Origin: Streptomyces jumonjinensis
GTDB taxonomy: Bacteria; Actinomycetota; Actinomycetes; Streptomycetales; Streptomycetaceae
Reading direction: 5' to 3'
Assembly: GCF_009600885.1 (NCBI RefSeq)
Contig: NZ_VCLA01000201.1
Coordinates: 1 to 64,000 of the forward strand
Length of the DNA: 64,000 nt
How positions within the stretch are numbered: the stretch's first letter is position 1; every line of letters begins with the position of its first letter. The position numbers and the translations under genes were made by a program. The notes beneath the pieces were generated by a model that was not told where the DNA came from, searched no databases, and worked only from the letters and a program-made list of their open reading frames with translations. Below are positions 1 to 7,581 of this stretch, piece after piece.

Positions 1-1842
1 GGGCGGCGGCCCTCCCGTACCGGCGGCTAGGGCGGAGCCCCGGCCCTCCCTCGCCGGGGCGATCCTCCGGACGCGCACCGGCGTGGCGGGAGGGGAGGGG
101 GCGGTGCCGGTCGTGCCCGTACGAGCCCGCGCGGGGTCCACCGCGCGCTGGACGGCCCTGGGCTCCGGCGCGGACGCGGCGGAAGGAGCGGGGGCCGTGA
201 AGGAGCGCACCGGCAGTTCGGACGGCGCGTTCAGGGGCGTCGTCGCCGGTGCCGGCTCGGCCGGTGTGGAGGGCGGGGGCACGGCGGGCGCACCGGCCGA
301 CGCCGGGTCCTGCCGGGGGCCCGTGGTCCCCGGCAGGACCCGACCACGGTCACCGAGCAGCGGAGCGTCGTCGCGGAGCCGGGCGGTCGGCGGCAGCGAG
401 GGGAGGGCGGCGCCGATCCCGCCGCGGGTACGCGCCCGTGAGCCGGACCCGTCCGCCGGTTGCGGGGACCGAGGGGGGCGGGGGTGGCTCGACGGCTCCG
501 GCCCACCCGTGGGGTGCGACCGTTCCGGCGTGGGCGCCGATGCCCTTCCCGGGGCAGGGGCAGGAGCGGGGGCCGGTGACGGGGCAGGCGCGGGAGCCGG
601 TGACGACTGGATCGGCAGGGGAGACCGGGCCTGCGGAGACGGTTGCTGACGCGCCGAGGGCTTCGCCGGCTCCGGCGGGAATGCCGTGGCCGCCGAGTCC
701 GGCGTCTGCCGCCCCAGCACGGGCATGCCCGCTTCCCCTCGCTCTGCCGGGCCGGAGGGCACGGCCATGCCCTGCGCCGCCGGGCCGGAGGGCACGGCCC
801 CGGCGGGCAGCTCGCGCAGAGGTCTGCCCAGGGCGGGGCGCACCGTCGTGGGGGCGGGACCGTCAGCGGCGCGGTGCGGCGGCGGTGCAACGTCCGGCGG
901 GTCGGCCGGAGTCGACCCGCCGGGGCCGCCGCCCGGCCGGTCGGGCGCGGTCGGCCGCACGGTGGTCGTGGTGCCGGAAGCGGCCGGTTCGGAGGGTGCG
1001 GATGGTGCGGATGGCGGAATCCCGGCGATGTGCCGCAGCTTCATCGCCGGACGCCGGGCCACGGTCAGGGGCGGGGCGCTCCGCCTCGGACGTACGGCGG
1101 CGGGCCGGGCCCGCTGGACCGAAGCCGAAGCCGAGGCCGGAGCTGAAACCGACGACGAAGCCGGTCCGGTGTCCACGGGACGCCACGGCGCGGGCGTGGC
1201 GGCCGGGTCCGGACTCTCGGCAGCCGTCGTGTCCTTCGCCGGATCCGCCCCCGCCGTGGCCGGTGGAACGGCATCGCGACCGGTCGGCGGCCGAGGCCGC
1301 CGCCCAGGCGCCCCGCTCGGCCGCCGGCCGATCGCGGGGACCGGCTTCCCGCCGGTCGTATGAGTCGCATGAGTCGTATGACCCGCCGGGTCCGCCCCGG
1401 GCTCCGCTTCCCCGTCCGCACCGGTCCAGGCGGCGCGCAGCAGCAGCGGTCCACCGGAGGAAACGGAACGCGGGCCGCCCGGACGGGCGACGCCGTGGAT
1501 GAGGCCCACCGGTGCGGACGGCAGTACGGCATGGCCGAGTTCGCCCCCGAACGAGGGGTTCTGCCACGCGGCGAGGCCGGACCTGAACCGCAGTCCGTCG
1601 CTCACCCCGATCGAGGACCGGGCGACGATCGGCGCCGGCGGCGCGACCCGCCGCCAGCCGCCGTCCCAGTCGTCGTGCCAGCCGCCGTCCCGGCCGCCGC
1701 TCCGCCCGGCTTCCGGCGCCGGACCGCGCCCGGCGTCCGCCCCGGCTCCGGCCACGCCCCCGTCCCCATCCCCGGCCACGTCCTGGGAGGGTGCCCCGGC
1801 CCGCAGCCGGTCCCCTCGGCGGAACCAGTCCGCGAATCCCAC
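1..1842 (-). CDS. Large Pro/Ala-rich CIS-associated protein, C-terminus beyond window
   Basis: No stop codon interrupts this minus-strand frame from a GTG at 1842 (4 bases after the preceding gene's stop) to the window edge, giving at least 614 codons. The first 120 residues are the ordered part. They begin VGFADWFRRGDRL and include a Trp/Gly patch near residues 54-66 and a stretch near 85-115 (FRSGLAAWQNPSFGG, then LGHAVLPSAPVG). The rest is low-complexity Pro/Ala/Gly sequence with spaced short motifs such as LGRPLRELP, RLRDDAPLLGD and RRPAMKLRHIAG. I do not recognise a catalytic domain. Its place in the injection-system operon suggests a structural, tether or cargo-related role (inference). 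The alternative GTG at 1850 is in another frame that gives only shadow sequence. Confidence 0.7.
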   Translation of the reverse strand, partial: MGFADWFRRGDRLRAGAPSQDVAGDGDGGVAGAGADAGRGPAPEAGRSGGRDGGWHDDWDGGWRRVAPPAPIVARSSIGVSDGLRFRSGLAAWQNPSFGGELGHAVLPSAPVGLIHGVARPGGPRSVSSGGPLLLRAAWTGADGEAEPGADPAGHTTHATHTTGGKPVPAIGRRPSGAPGRRPRPPTGRDAVPPATAGADPAKDTTAAESPDPAATPAPWRPVDTGPASSSVSAPASASASVQRARPAAVRPRRSAPPLTVARRPAMKLRHIAGIPPSAPSAPSEPAASGTTTTVRPTAPDRPGGGPGGSTPADPPDVAPPPHRAADGPAPTTVRPALGRPLRELPAGAVPSGPAAQGMAVPSGPAERGEAGMPVLGRQTPDSAATAFPPEPAKPSARQQPSPQARSPLPIQSSPAPAPAPSPAPAPAPAPGRASAPTPERSHPTGGPEPSSHPRPPRSPQPADGSGSRARTRGGIGAALPSLPPTARLRDDAPLLGDRGRVLPGTTGPRQDPASAGAPAVPPPSTPAEPAPATTPLNAPSELPVRSFTAPAPSAASAPEPRAVQRAVDPARARTGTTGTAPSPPATPVRVRRIAPAREGRGSALAAGTGGPPP

Positions 1843-1846
1843 TCGA

Positions 1847-2005
1847 TCACCCGCCTTCGTTGACGCGGGTGTTGATCCGCGCAATCTCCCGCACCCACTG
1901 CTGACGCTCGCCGTGGGTGAGGTCGAGGATGTCCTCGCGCTGCCAGTGGAAGTGGTAGGCGATGTACGCGATCTCCTCCCGCAGCCGGGGAAGCGCGTAC
2001 GTCAC
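1847..2005 (-). CDS. Small CIS protein, DUF6760-like
   Basis: A 52-residue protein that starts at a GTG overlapping the upstream stop (GTGA). It contains LPRLREEIAYIAYHFHW and then QREDILDLTHGERQQWV, a compact helical Trp/His/Glu-rich signature. From memory this matches the DUF6760 peptides found between tail genes of actinobacterial contractile injection systems. The longer in-frame start at 2056 would overlap the upstream gene by about 55 bases and adds unlikely sequence, so I chose 2005. The role is unknown; translational coupling to the tail gene implies a part in tail or baseplate assembly. Confidence 0.75.
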   Translation of the reverse strand: MTYALPRLREEIAYIAYHFHWQREDILDLTHGERQQWVREIARINTRVNEGG

Positions 2006-2496
2006 GATTCCCCCAGGCGCCCACCCGAGAGATCCACCTCGAACGATCCATGGCACAGCGGACAGGTCACCGCGGCGTGCGTATGGCCCTCGCTGTTGAT
2101 CCGGCGGTAGAAGTCCTGGAGAAACGCCACATCCGTGGCGTACATCCGCTCGACGACCCCGGCGTGCACATCGGTGACCTCACCGAGCCGGGTGATCACC
2201 TGGCTCAGCAGCACCACGCTCAGATACGCCGGGTTCTCCTTCACCCGCAGATCGATCTGCGGGCGGAGCTCGTCCCGTGCCGTCGCGAGCCGCATCGAGC
2301 CGTGCCGGTGCACCCGGCCGTCGTCGTCGACGTAGCCGCGCGGGAGCTCGAACGCGAACTCCGTACGCAGCTCCTGCCCGTCCCGCTCCCGGGCCCCGGG
2401 CGGCGCGGGAGTCTCCGCGCGTGCGGCGGGCGGGGCGGGCGCGAGATCGTCCCGGAGGTCGTCGAGCCCGCCGGACGTAACGGTCCTGCGCCTCAT
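2002..2496 (-). CDS. CIS tail assembly protein with CxxC motif
   Basis: A 164-residue protein whose ATG overlaps the tube gene stop (ATGA), so the two are probably translationally coupled. The first ~45 residues are Pro/Ala-rich and disordered. The body has FAFELPRGYVDDDGRVHRHG, then a helical part (LGEVTDVHAGVVERM, FLQDFYRRIN), and it ends with CPLCHGSF, a Cys-x2-Cys pair that could bind zinc. Its position directly after the tube suggests the tail-assembly or tape-measure-chaperone type protein of phage-like operons. That assignment rests on position and general character, not a recognised catalytic motif. Confidence 0.7.
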   Translation of the reverse strand: MRRRTVTSGGLDDLRDDLAPAPPAARAETPAPPGARERDGQELRTEFAFELPRGYVDDDGRVHRHGSMRLATARDELRPQIDLRVKENPAYLSVVLLSQVITRLGEVTDVHAGVVERMYATDVAFLQDFYRRINSEGHTHAAVTCPLCHGSFEVDLSGGRLGES

Positions 2497-2933
2497 TCGA
2501 CGACGATCTCCTCGAAGGTGATGGTCACCGTCTCGGTGGCGGCGCTGGACTCGCCGGCCTTCAGCGAGGGGCCCTCCCATTTACTGGCCCACCCCTGCAT
2601 CAGCTGGATGCGCCGGACCGTCGCGCCCGTCGAGTCCTTGATCTCGATGGTCAGGTTCTGGCGCGCGGTGTCGACGGCCCCGTTGTTGAGCGTCTCCTTG
2701 ATCCAGTTGGTGAACTCGCTGCTCTGGTCGAGTCCGCGGGTGATCGTCACCTCGCCCGCCTGGCGTGCGCCGGGCTGCTTGCGGATGATCTGCTTGCCCT
2801 CGGCGGTCACCTGACGGACCTCGACGACTTCCTCCTCGACGGTCATGCCGCTGACCTCTTGGATCGACTCGACGAGATAGCCGCCGAGCTGCACGCCGAA
2901 GACGTGGGTGGAAAGAGCGTCGCCCTCTGCCAT
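2493..2933 (-). CDS. CIS inner tube protein (T4 gp19/Hcp-like)
   Basis: A 146-residue protein of the phage tail-tube family, the hexameric ring subunit that stacks to form the inner tube driven out on sheath contraction. Family features are the N-terminal FGVQLGGYLVESIQEVSGM strand region, the EVVEVRQVTAEGKQI segment, the ITRGLDQSSEFTNWI loop and the C-terminal ETVTITFEEIVVE strand. The length is typical for the family. An AGGTGA ribosome site lies about 12 bases before the ATG. It sits 38 bases after the sheath gene, the usual sheath-tube order, and is expected to be the most abundant CIS component with the sheath. Confidence 0.92.
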   Translation of the reverse strand: MAEGDALSTHVFGVQLGGYLVESIQEVSGMTVEEEVVEVRQVTAEGKQIIRKQPGARQAGEVTITRGLDQSSEFTNWIKETLNNGAVDTARQNLTIEIKDSTGATVRRIQLMQGWASKWEGPSLKAGESSAATETVTITFEEIVVE

Positions 2934-2971
2934 GACTCTGTGTCACCTATTCGTTCGCGGACCCTGCCGGG

Positions 2972-4507
2972 TCACTCGTTGACGAGGCTGGTGCTGTCGG
3001 AGAACTGTGCGAGGCGGAAGACCACGAACTCCGCGGGCTTCACCGGCGCCACGCCGATCTCGCACACGACCTGGCCGAGGTCGATCGACTCCGGCGGATT
3101 GTTGTCGCGGTCGCACTTGACGTAGAACGCCTCTTCGGCCGTGCGGCCGAAGAGAGCGCCCCGGCGCCACTCCTCGGTGAGAAAGGCGATGACGTTGCGC
3201 CGGATGCTCGACCACAGGCGGTCGTCGTTCGGCTCGAACACCACCCATTGGGTGCCCAGGAGGATCGACTCCTCCAGATAGTTGAAGAGACGGCGTACGT
3301 TGAGATAGCGCCAGGCCGGGTCGGAGGAGAGCGTGCGCGCGCCCCAGATCCGGATGCCGCGCCCGGGGAAGGCGCGTACGCAGTTGACGCCGATCGGGTT
3401 GAGCAGGTCCTGTTCGCCCTTGCTGAGGCGGATCTCCAGATCCACCGCGCCGCGGATGACCTCGTTGGCGGGGGCCTTGTGCACACCGCGCTCGCTGTCG
3501 CTGCGCGCCCAGACGCCGGCGACATGGCCGCTCGGCGGCACCAGGGTGTTGCGGCCGGTCGCCGGGTCGAAGACCTTGAGCCACGGGTAGTACACGGTGG
3601 CGTAGCGCGAGTCGAATCCGGCGTCGTCGTTGCGCCAGGCGCGGACGCGCTGGGCGTTCATGCCGGGCGGGGCGTCCAGGACGGCGACCCGGTCGCCCAT
3701 CTGCTCGCAGTGCGAGATCACCGCCAGCTGGACGGTCTTGACGCCCTCGGCGTCGATGTCCCCGCGCTGGTAGGCGCTCATCAGGTCCGGTACGGCGACC
3801 ATGGTGACCTCGTCGATCGCTTCGAGGCCCGCGAACCCGGTGCGGGCCGAGGCGTCGCCGACGTACTCGGACGGGTCGATCCGTGCCACGCCGGCCCCGG
3901 GGCCGGCGGCGGGGGGCGCGAGGGAGAGGGTCTGCTTCTCGGGGCGGCTCTGGGCCGCCCCGGGCTGCTCGGTGACCTCGATGAGCTTGGACTCGCGGGT
4001 CTGGGTGACCAGATAGCCCTTGACGTTCTTGCGGCTGGAGACGTCGTAGGTCTCCACCGTCTTGCCGGCCCGCCGCACCAGCAGCCGGAAGCGGTCCTCC
4101 GGAGGGTTGTCGCCCTCGGCGTCGGCGACCTCCACGGAGAGGTCTCCCCCGGCGCCGGGCCGTGCGGAGACGAGGAACCCTCCGATGGCGACGGGCGGGA
4201 CCGCTTCGGGCTCGGCTCCCCGCGCCGAGTCCGAGTCCTGCGCGGGGCCGCCGATGCGCACGATGTAGGCCGCGCCGCCGCCGTTGGCGAAGTAGCCGTA
4301 GACCGCGGCCGTCAGATAGGTGTCGGCGGTGAAGGCGCCGAAGGTCTGGACGTACTGATCCCAGTTGGTCACCAGCGTCGGCTGGTGGAAGGGGCCGGTC
4401 TCCGCGAAGCCGACGAAGGCCGCGACCGCGGTGCCGACTCCCTCGATGGGCCGCGCTCCGGACTGCACCTCTTCCACGTATACACCGGGGGTGAGGTACG
4501 ACGGCAT
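2972..4507 (-). CDS. CIS contractile tail sheath protein
   Basis: A 511-residue sheath subunit. It starts MPSYLTPGVYVEEV, the classic sheath N-terminus. The C-terminal half has the strongly conserved run GVNCVRAFPGRGIRIWGAR, then YLNVRRLFNYLEESI and WVVFEPNDDRLW, which form the interlocking domain around the tube. A GGAG ribosome site precedes the ATG. The middle (about residues 120-220) is Pro/Ala-rich and variable. It is the first minus-strand gene after the 4508-5127 gap, so the tail operon promoter should lie there. In Streptomyces such systems act inside the producing cell and are linked to cell death and development (known for related loci). Confidence 0.95.
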   Translation of the reverse strand: MPSYLTPGVYVEEVQSGARPIEGVGTAVAAFVGFAETGPFHQPTLVTNWDQYVQTFGAFTADTYLTAAVYGYFANGGGAAYIVRIGGPAQDSDSARGAEPEAVPPVAIGGFLVSARPGAGGDLSVEVADAEGDNPPEDRFRLLVRRAGKTVETYDVSSRKNVKGYLVTQTRESKLIEVTEQPGAAQSRPEKQTLSLAPPAAGPGAGVARIDPSEYVGDASARTGFAGLEAIDEVTMVAVPDLMSAYQRGDIDAEGVKTVQLAVISHCEQMGDRVAVLDAPPGMNAQRVRAWRNDDAGFDSRYATVYYPWLKVFDPATGRNTLVPPSGHVAGVWARSDSERGVHKAPANEVIRGAVDLEIRLSKGEQDLLNPIGVNCVRAFPGRGIRIWGARTLSSDPAWRYLNVRRLFNYLEESILLGTQWVVFEPNDDRLWSSIRRNVIAFLTEEWRRGALFGRTAEEAFYVKCDRDNNPPESIDLGQVVCEIGVAPVKPAEFVVFRLAQFSDSTSLVNE

Positions 4508-4942
4508 GCTCGCTCCTTCGGGTGGTCATCCGTTCGGCGCTCAGTCTTGCCCGGCGGCCGTGGCGGGCAGTAGGCCGCAAGGTCCTGGACCCGGGGCAAG
4601 GTCACTGCCTTTCCGGGCACCCGCGTGACGGCGATTCCTGCCCTCGCGGACCGGCGCGTGGACCGGCACCCGGACCGGCGCGTGGACCTGTGCCCGGACC
4701 TGCTTATGTCCGGCTCCGGCCGATGCCCGTGCGCGCGTCTCCCCTGCCCCGGGAATCCCGGACATCGCACGTCGCGCCCGCGACGGTTGGGCAATAAATG
4801 CCAAGACATCGAGAATCAGCCAGAATTTACCGCGTATTACGAGCCGTCAGGGGAGGTCTCAGTGGCTGAAACGGACCCTTGGCCGCCCACCCGGGCCCGC
4901 GACCGTACACCCTCCACCCCGCCGTCCGGAGTGACGGGGAAT

Positions 4943-4962
4943 TTAAAGGTATAGACCTTTAA
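4943..4962. promoter_or_regulatory. Inverted repeat, candidate operator of CIS operon
   Basis: Perfect 8-bp arms TTAAAGGT and ACCTTTAA are separated by ATAG. The site lies in the AT-rich part of the gap, about 440 bases upstream of the sheath ATG. A dimeric regulator binding here is plausible, but no partner can be named from the sequence. Confidence 0.45.
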
Positions 4963-5036
4963 TGTTGATAAGAGAAGGAATCCGCCAACGATCGGCAAGA
5001 CGGGTTTCCCCCGGCCGGGTTTTCTGCTGTTCTCAT

Positions 5037-5050
5037 CCCCCCTAGGGGGG
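5037..5050. terminator. Perfect palindrome CCCCCCTAGGGGGG
   Basis: A 14-bp perfect palindrome 78 bases beyond the stop of the membrane protein gene that ends at 5128 on the minus strand. It could act as a terminator stem, although it has no loop and no T tract, or as a protein site. Confidence 0.35.
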
Positions 5051-5127
5051 AGGCCCCCTGGAGGGAGGCGGGAGGCCCGGCGCTGTTGTCTCTTCGGTCG
5101 TCTCCGCAGTCGTCTCTGCGGCTGTCT

Positions 5128-6504
5128 CTACGGTGCGACATCGCTCAGTACGCCGCTGACGTTGAGCACCTGGTGGCATTCGGAAGCCTGCGTCCCGGTC
5201 GCTGGAGTGCCAGGTTTCGCGCAGGTCACGGCGGCGGTGACCGTGGCGTTCGCCGGAATCTGGATGGGGGTGACCCAGTGGTAGTCCTGATTGCGAAAGG
5301 TCTCCAGAGCGATGGTGGTGATCTTCCGCTCTCCGAAGGAGATGGTCAGCACCCCTTCGTCGCCCTGGAAGTTCGCCACCACGATGTCCGTGACGCGGAA
5401 CACCTTCCCCTCCGGGACCCGGTACGTTCCCTCCTTCTCGTCCCCGGTCCCGGTCTGCACATCGATCGTCGCCGAGCTCTGCTCGGCTTCCCCGGCGCCC
5501 GTGCCCGTGCCCGTGCTGGAACCGCCCGGAGCACCGCCCGTCTCACCGCCCGGAGCGGAGCCTCCAGGCGGGGCCGACTCCCCCGGAGCGGTCCCCTGTC
5601 CTTGGCTCTGGCCCTGGTTCTGGCCCTGCCCGCCGGACGGGGCGTCCGTGCCGCCCGGCGTCGCCCCGTCCTGCTGCCGGGCGCGGGCCGTCTCCTCCTG
5701 CGCGGCCTGGGTCGCCGCCTGCTTCGCGGTGCTCCGCACCGCGGGCCGGACCAGCGCGAACCACACGAGCAGCAGCGCGAGCAGCGCGGCCAGGACGATC
5801 AGCAGCCACCTCGGCAGCAACGGCAGTTGCGCGAACTCGCCCGGCAGCGCCTCGGCCCGGCCGGGCGGCTCTCCTCCGGCGTCTCCCTCGGCGCTCTCCG
5901 CGGCGCTCTCCGCGGCCTCGACCTCGAACGGCCAGGCGACCGGCTCGCCGAACCAGATCGGCCGCTGGGCCCGTACCCGCAGTCGCGCCTCGGCGGACTC
6001 GCCCGGCTCCAGCCGCCATCGGCCCGGAGTGAAGGTCAGCCGCAGTTCCTCCCCGGCCTGTGTGCCGGTGAGGGCGACGTCGACCGCGGTGTTCCCCTTG
6101 TTCTGTACCGCGGTCCGGAAACGGGCGCCCAGCCAGCCGCGGCGCCGGCCCGGGTCCAGCTCCGCCCGGAGCTCGTGAAAGGGCTCGATGACCACCGTCG
6201 CCTCGGGGACCACCACCGACTCGGGGTGCTCCGCGGGCAGCACCCGGACGCCCAGGGGCGTCTCGCCCGCCCGGACCTCGTGGGACCGGGGCGGCGCGAG
6301 CGTCACGGTCACGGCCTCGGAGGTGCCCGGATAGAGGGACACCCGCGCCGGCTCGACGGTGCTCCACGCGGCGCAGTCGCCGACCACTTCGAGCGTGTAC
6401 GCCTCGACGATGTCGCCGTCATTGCGCACGGTGAGGGTCATCGTCGCTTCGGCGCCGGGCGACACCGTCACCGTGGGCCTGTCGAGTTCGGCAGATGCAG
6501 TCAC
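5128..6504 (-). CDS. One-pass membrane protein with Ig-like repeats, CIS-linked
   Basis: A 458-residue protein with no signal peptide. About 200 N-terminal residues form beta-rich Ig/NEW1-like segments (TVSPGAEATMTLTVRNDGD, then FRTAVQNKGNTAVDVALTG), as in COG1470-type 'hydrolytic' proteins. A strong membrane helix follows (LLIVLAALLALLLVWFALV, about 238-256), then a Gln/Gly/Pro-rich linker and a C-terminal beta domain (about 355-458). The topology suggests that the Ig part is cytoplasmic and the C-terminal domain external. Related genes often accompany Streptomyces injection-system loci, so it may attach the particle to the membrane. That role is inference. Confidence 0.7.
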   Translation of the reverse strand: MTASAELDRPTVTVSPGAEATMTLTVRNDGDIVEAYTLEVVGDCAAWSTVEPARVSLYPGTSEAVTVTLAPPRSHEVRAGETPLGVRVLPAEHPESVVVPEATVVIEPFHELRAELDPGRRRGWLGARFRTAVQNKGNTAVDVALTGTQAGEELRLTFTPGRWRLEPGESAEARLRVRAQRPIWFGEPVAWPFEVEAAESAAESAEGDAGGEPPGRAEALPGEFAQLPLLPRWLLIVLAALLALLLVWFALVRPAVRSTAKQAATQAAQEETARARQQDGATPGGTDAPSGGQGQNQGQSQGQGTAPGESAPPGGSAPGGETGGAPGGSSTGTGTGAGEAEQSSATIDVQTGTGDEKEGTYRVPEGKVFRVTDIVVANFQGDEGVLTISFGERKITTIALETFRNQDYHWVTPIQIPANATVTAAVTCAKPGTPATGTQASECHQVLNVSGVLSDVAP

Positions 6505-6706
6505 GATGCGACGTTAAGCCGCCCCCGCCGACCGGCAGCAGAGACGCGAGGGCAACGAGCGGGCAGGGGTGGTGCCCCGGCGGCACACCGGCACGGCGTC
6601 CCCGCGCTCCCTCCCCGGGCCCGGGCCCCCTGCCTGAGGCCGGTGCGGTCGAGAGCGTCGACAGACATACCACGCGGAAGCACCTGAGAAAGACGGGCAC
6701 GGAACG

Positions 6707-7432
6707 ATGACGACGACGGACATGAACAACAGGACGGCGGAGCGCGGCCGGTACCGCGGGCCCGCCGTATCGGATCGCTCCGCCGAGGGCGGCGACCAGA
6801 GGACTTCCGGCGGGAGAGTCTCCGTAGCGGTGTACGCGGAGGACCTGATCCTGCAGACCGGCACGGTCCACCAGCTGCGTACGCGGCCCGAGATAGAACT
6901 GCTCGCGGAGTCCGAGGCCGACCGGGCCCAAGTCTCGTTAGTGGTCGTGGACATGATGGACGAGCCCACCGTCCGGCTGCTGCACCGCCTCCAGCGCAAC
7001 ACCGCGACCCGCACCGGGCTCGTCGTCGGTCTCTTCGAATCGGGCGCGCTCCAGACGATGATCGAATGCGGCGTCGCCGCCGTGCTGCGGCGCGGGGAGG
7101 CCGACCCGGACCGTCTCGTCCACCTGGTGACGGCGATGGCGAACGGTGAGGGCGTGCTCCCGGGCGATCTGCTCGGAAAGCTCCTCGACCATGTCAGCAG
7201 CCTCCAGCGCACGGTCCTCGACCCCCGGGGGCTCTCGCTCTCCACCCTCACGGCGCGGGAGGCGGAGATGATCAGGCTGGTGTCGGAGGGCTTCGACACC
7301 GCGGAGATCGCCGAGCGGACCTCGTACTCCGAACGGACCGTCAAGAACGTGCTGCACGAGGTGTCGACACGGCTCGAACTGCGCAACCGGGCCCATGCCG
7401 TCGGGTACGCCATGCGGCACGGGCTCATCTGA
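6707..7432 (+). CDS. LuxR-family regulator with TTA codon (CIS regulator)
   Basis: A 241-residue response-regulator-like protein. Residues ~35-130 resemble a degenerate receiver (VSVAVYAEDLILQTGTVHQL, LVVVDMMDEPTVRLL). The C-terminal ~65 residues are a LuxR helix-turn-helix (LSTLTAREAEMIRLVSEGF, IAERTSYSERTVKNVLHEV). Acidic receiver residues are poorly conserved, so phosphorylation is doubtful. Codon 78 (6938-6940) is TTA, which makes translation dependent on the bldA tRNA and ties expression to development. It is divergent from the membrane protein and points toward the propeller/DUF4255/AAA genes. A LuxR-type gene in this position is typical of Streptomyces CIS loci. Confidence 0.85.
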   Translation: MTTTDMNNRTAERGRYRGPAVSDRSAEGGDQRTSGGRVSVAVYAEDLILQTGTVHQLRTRPEIELLAESEADRAQVSLVVVDMMDEPTVRLLHRLQRNTATRTGLVVGLFESGALQTMIECGVAAVLRRGEADPDRLVHLVTAMANGEGVLPGDLLGKLLDHVSSLQRTVLDPRGLSLSTLTAREAEMIRLVSEGFDTAEIAERTSYSERTVKNVLHEVSTRLELRNRAHAVGYAMRHGLI

Positions 7433-7581
7433 CGCCCTGCCGCTCCAACGCTCCGGGGGGAGGGACCGCCGCAAAGGGCAGCGGCTCCTTCCCCCGCTCC
7501 GGGTGCTCCGGGCCTGTTCTCTGCTCCGAGCGAGCACGATGCTTGTGGTGGAGAGTCGTCGATCTGACTGTGAGGTGGGCC

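Larger units (their letters stand above)
4508..5127. other. Intergenic region upstream of CIS sheath operon
   Basis: No credible gene is visible in these 620 bases. The outer parts are GC-rich with simple GGCGCGTGGACC-type repeats (about 4640-4700). The stretch 4795-4985 is markedly AT-richer than its surroundings and holds a clean inverted repeat. Because the genes on both sides are on the minus strand, this region should contain the sheath operon promoter and the terminator of the gene to its right. Confidence 0.6.

Noticed and set aside
83-1863. Several plus-strand open frames over the left edge
   Set aside because: They lie opposite the continuous minus-strand CIS gene and read as Gly/Arg/Ala low-complexity sequence.
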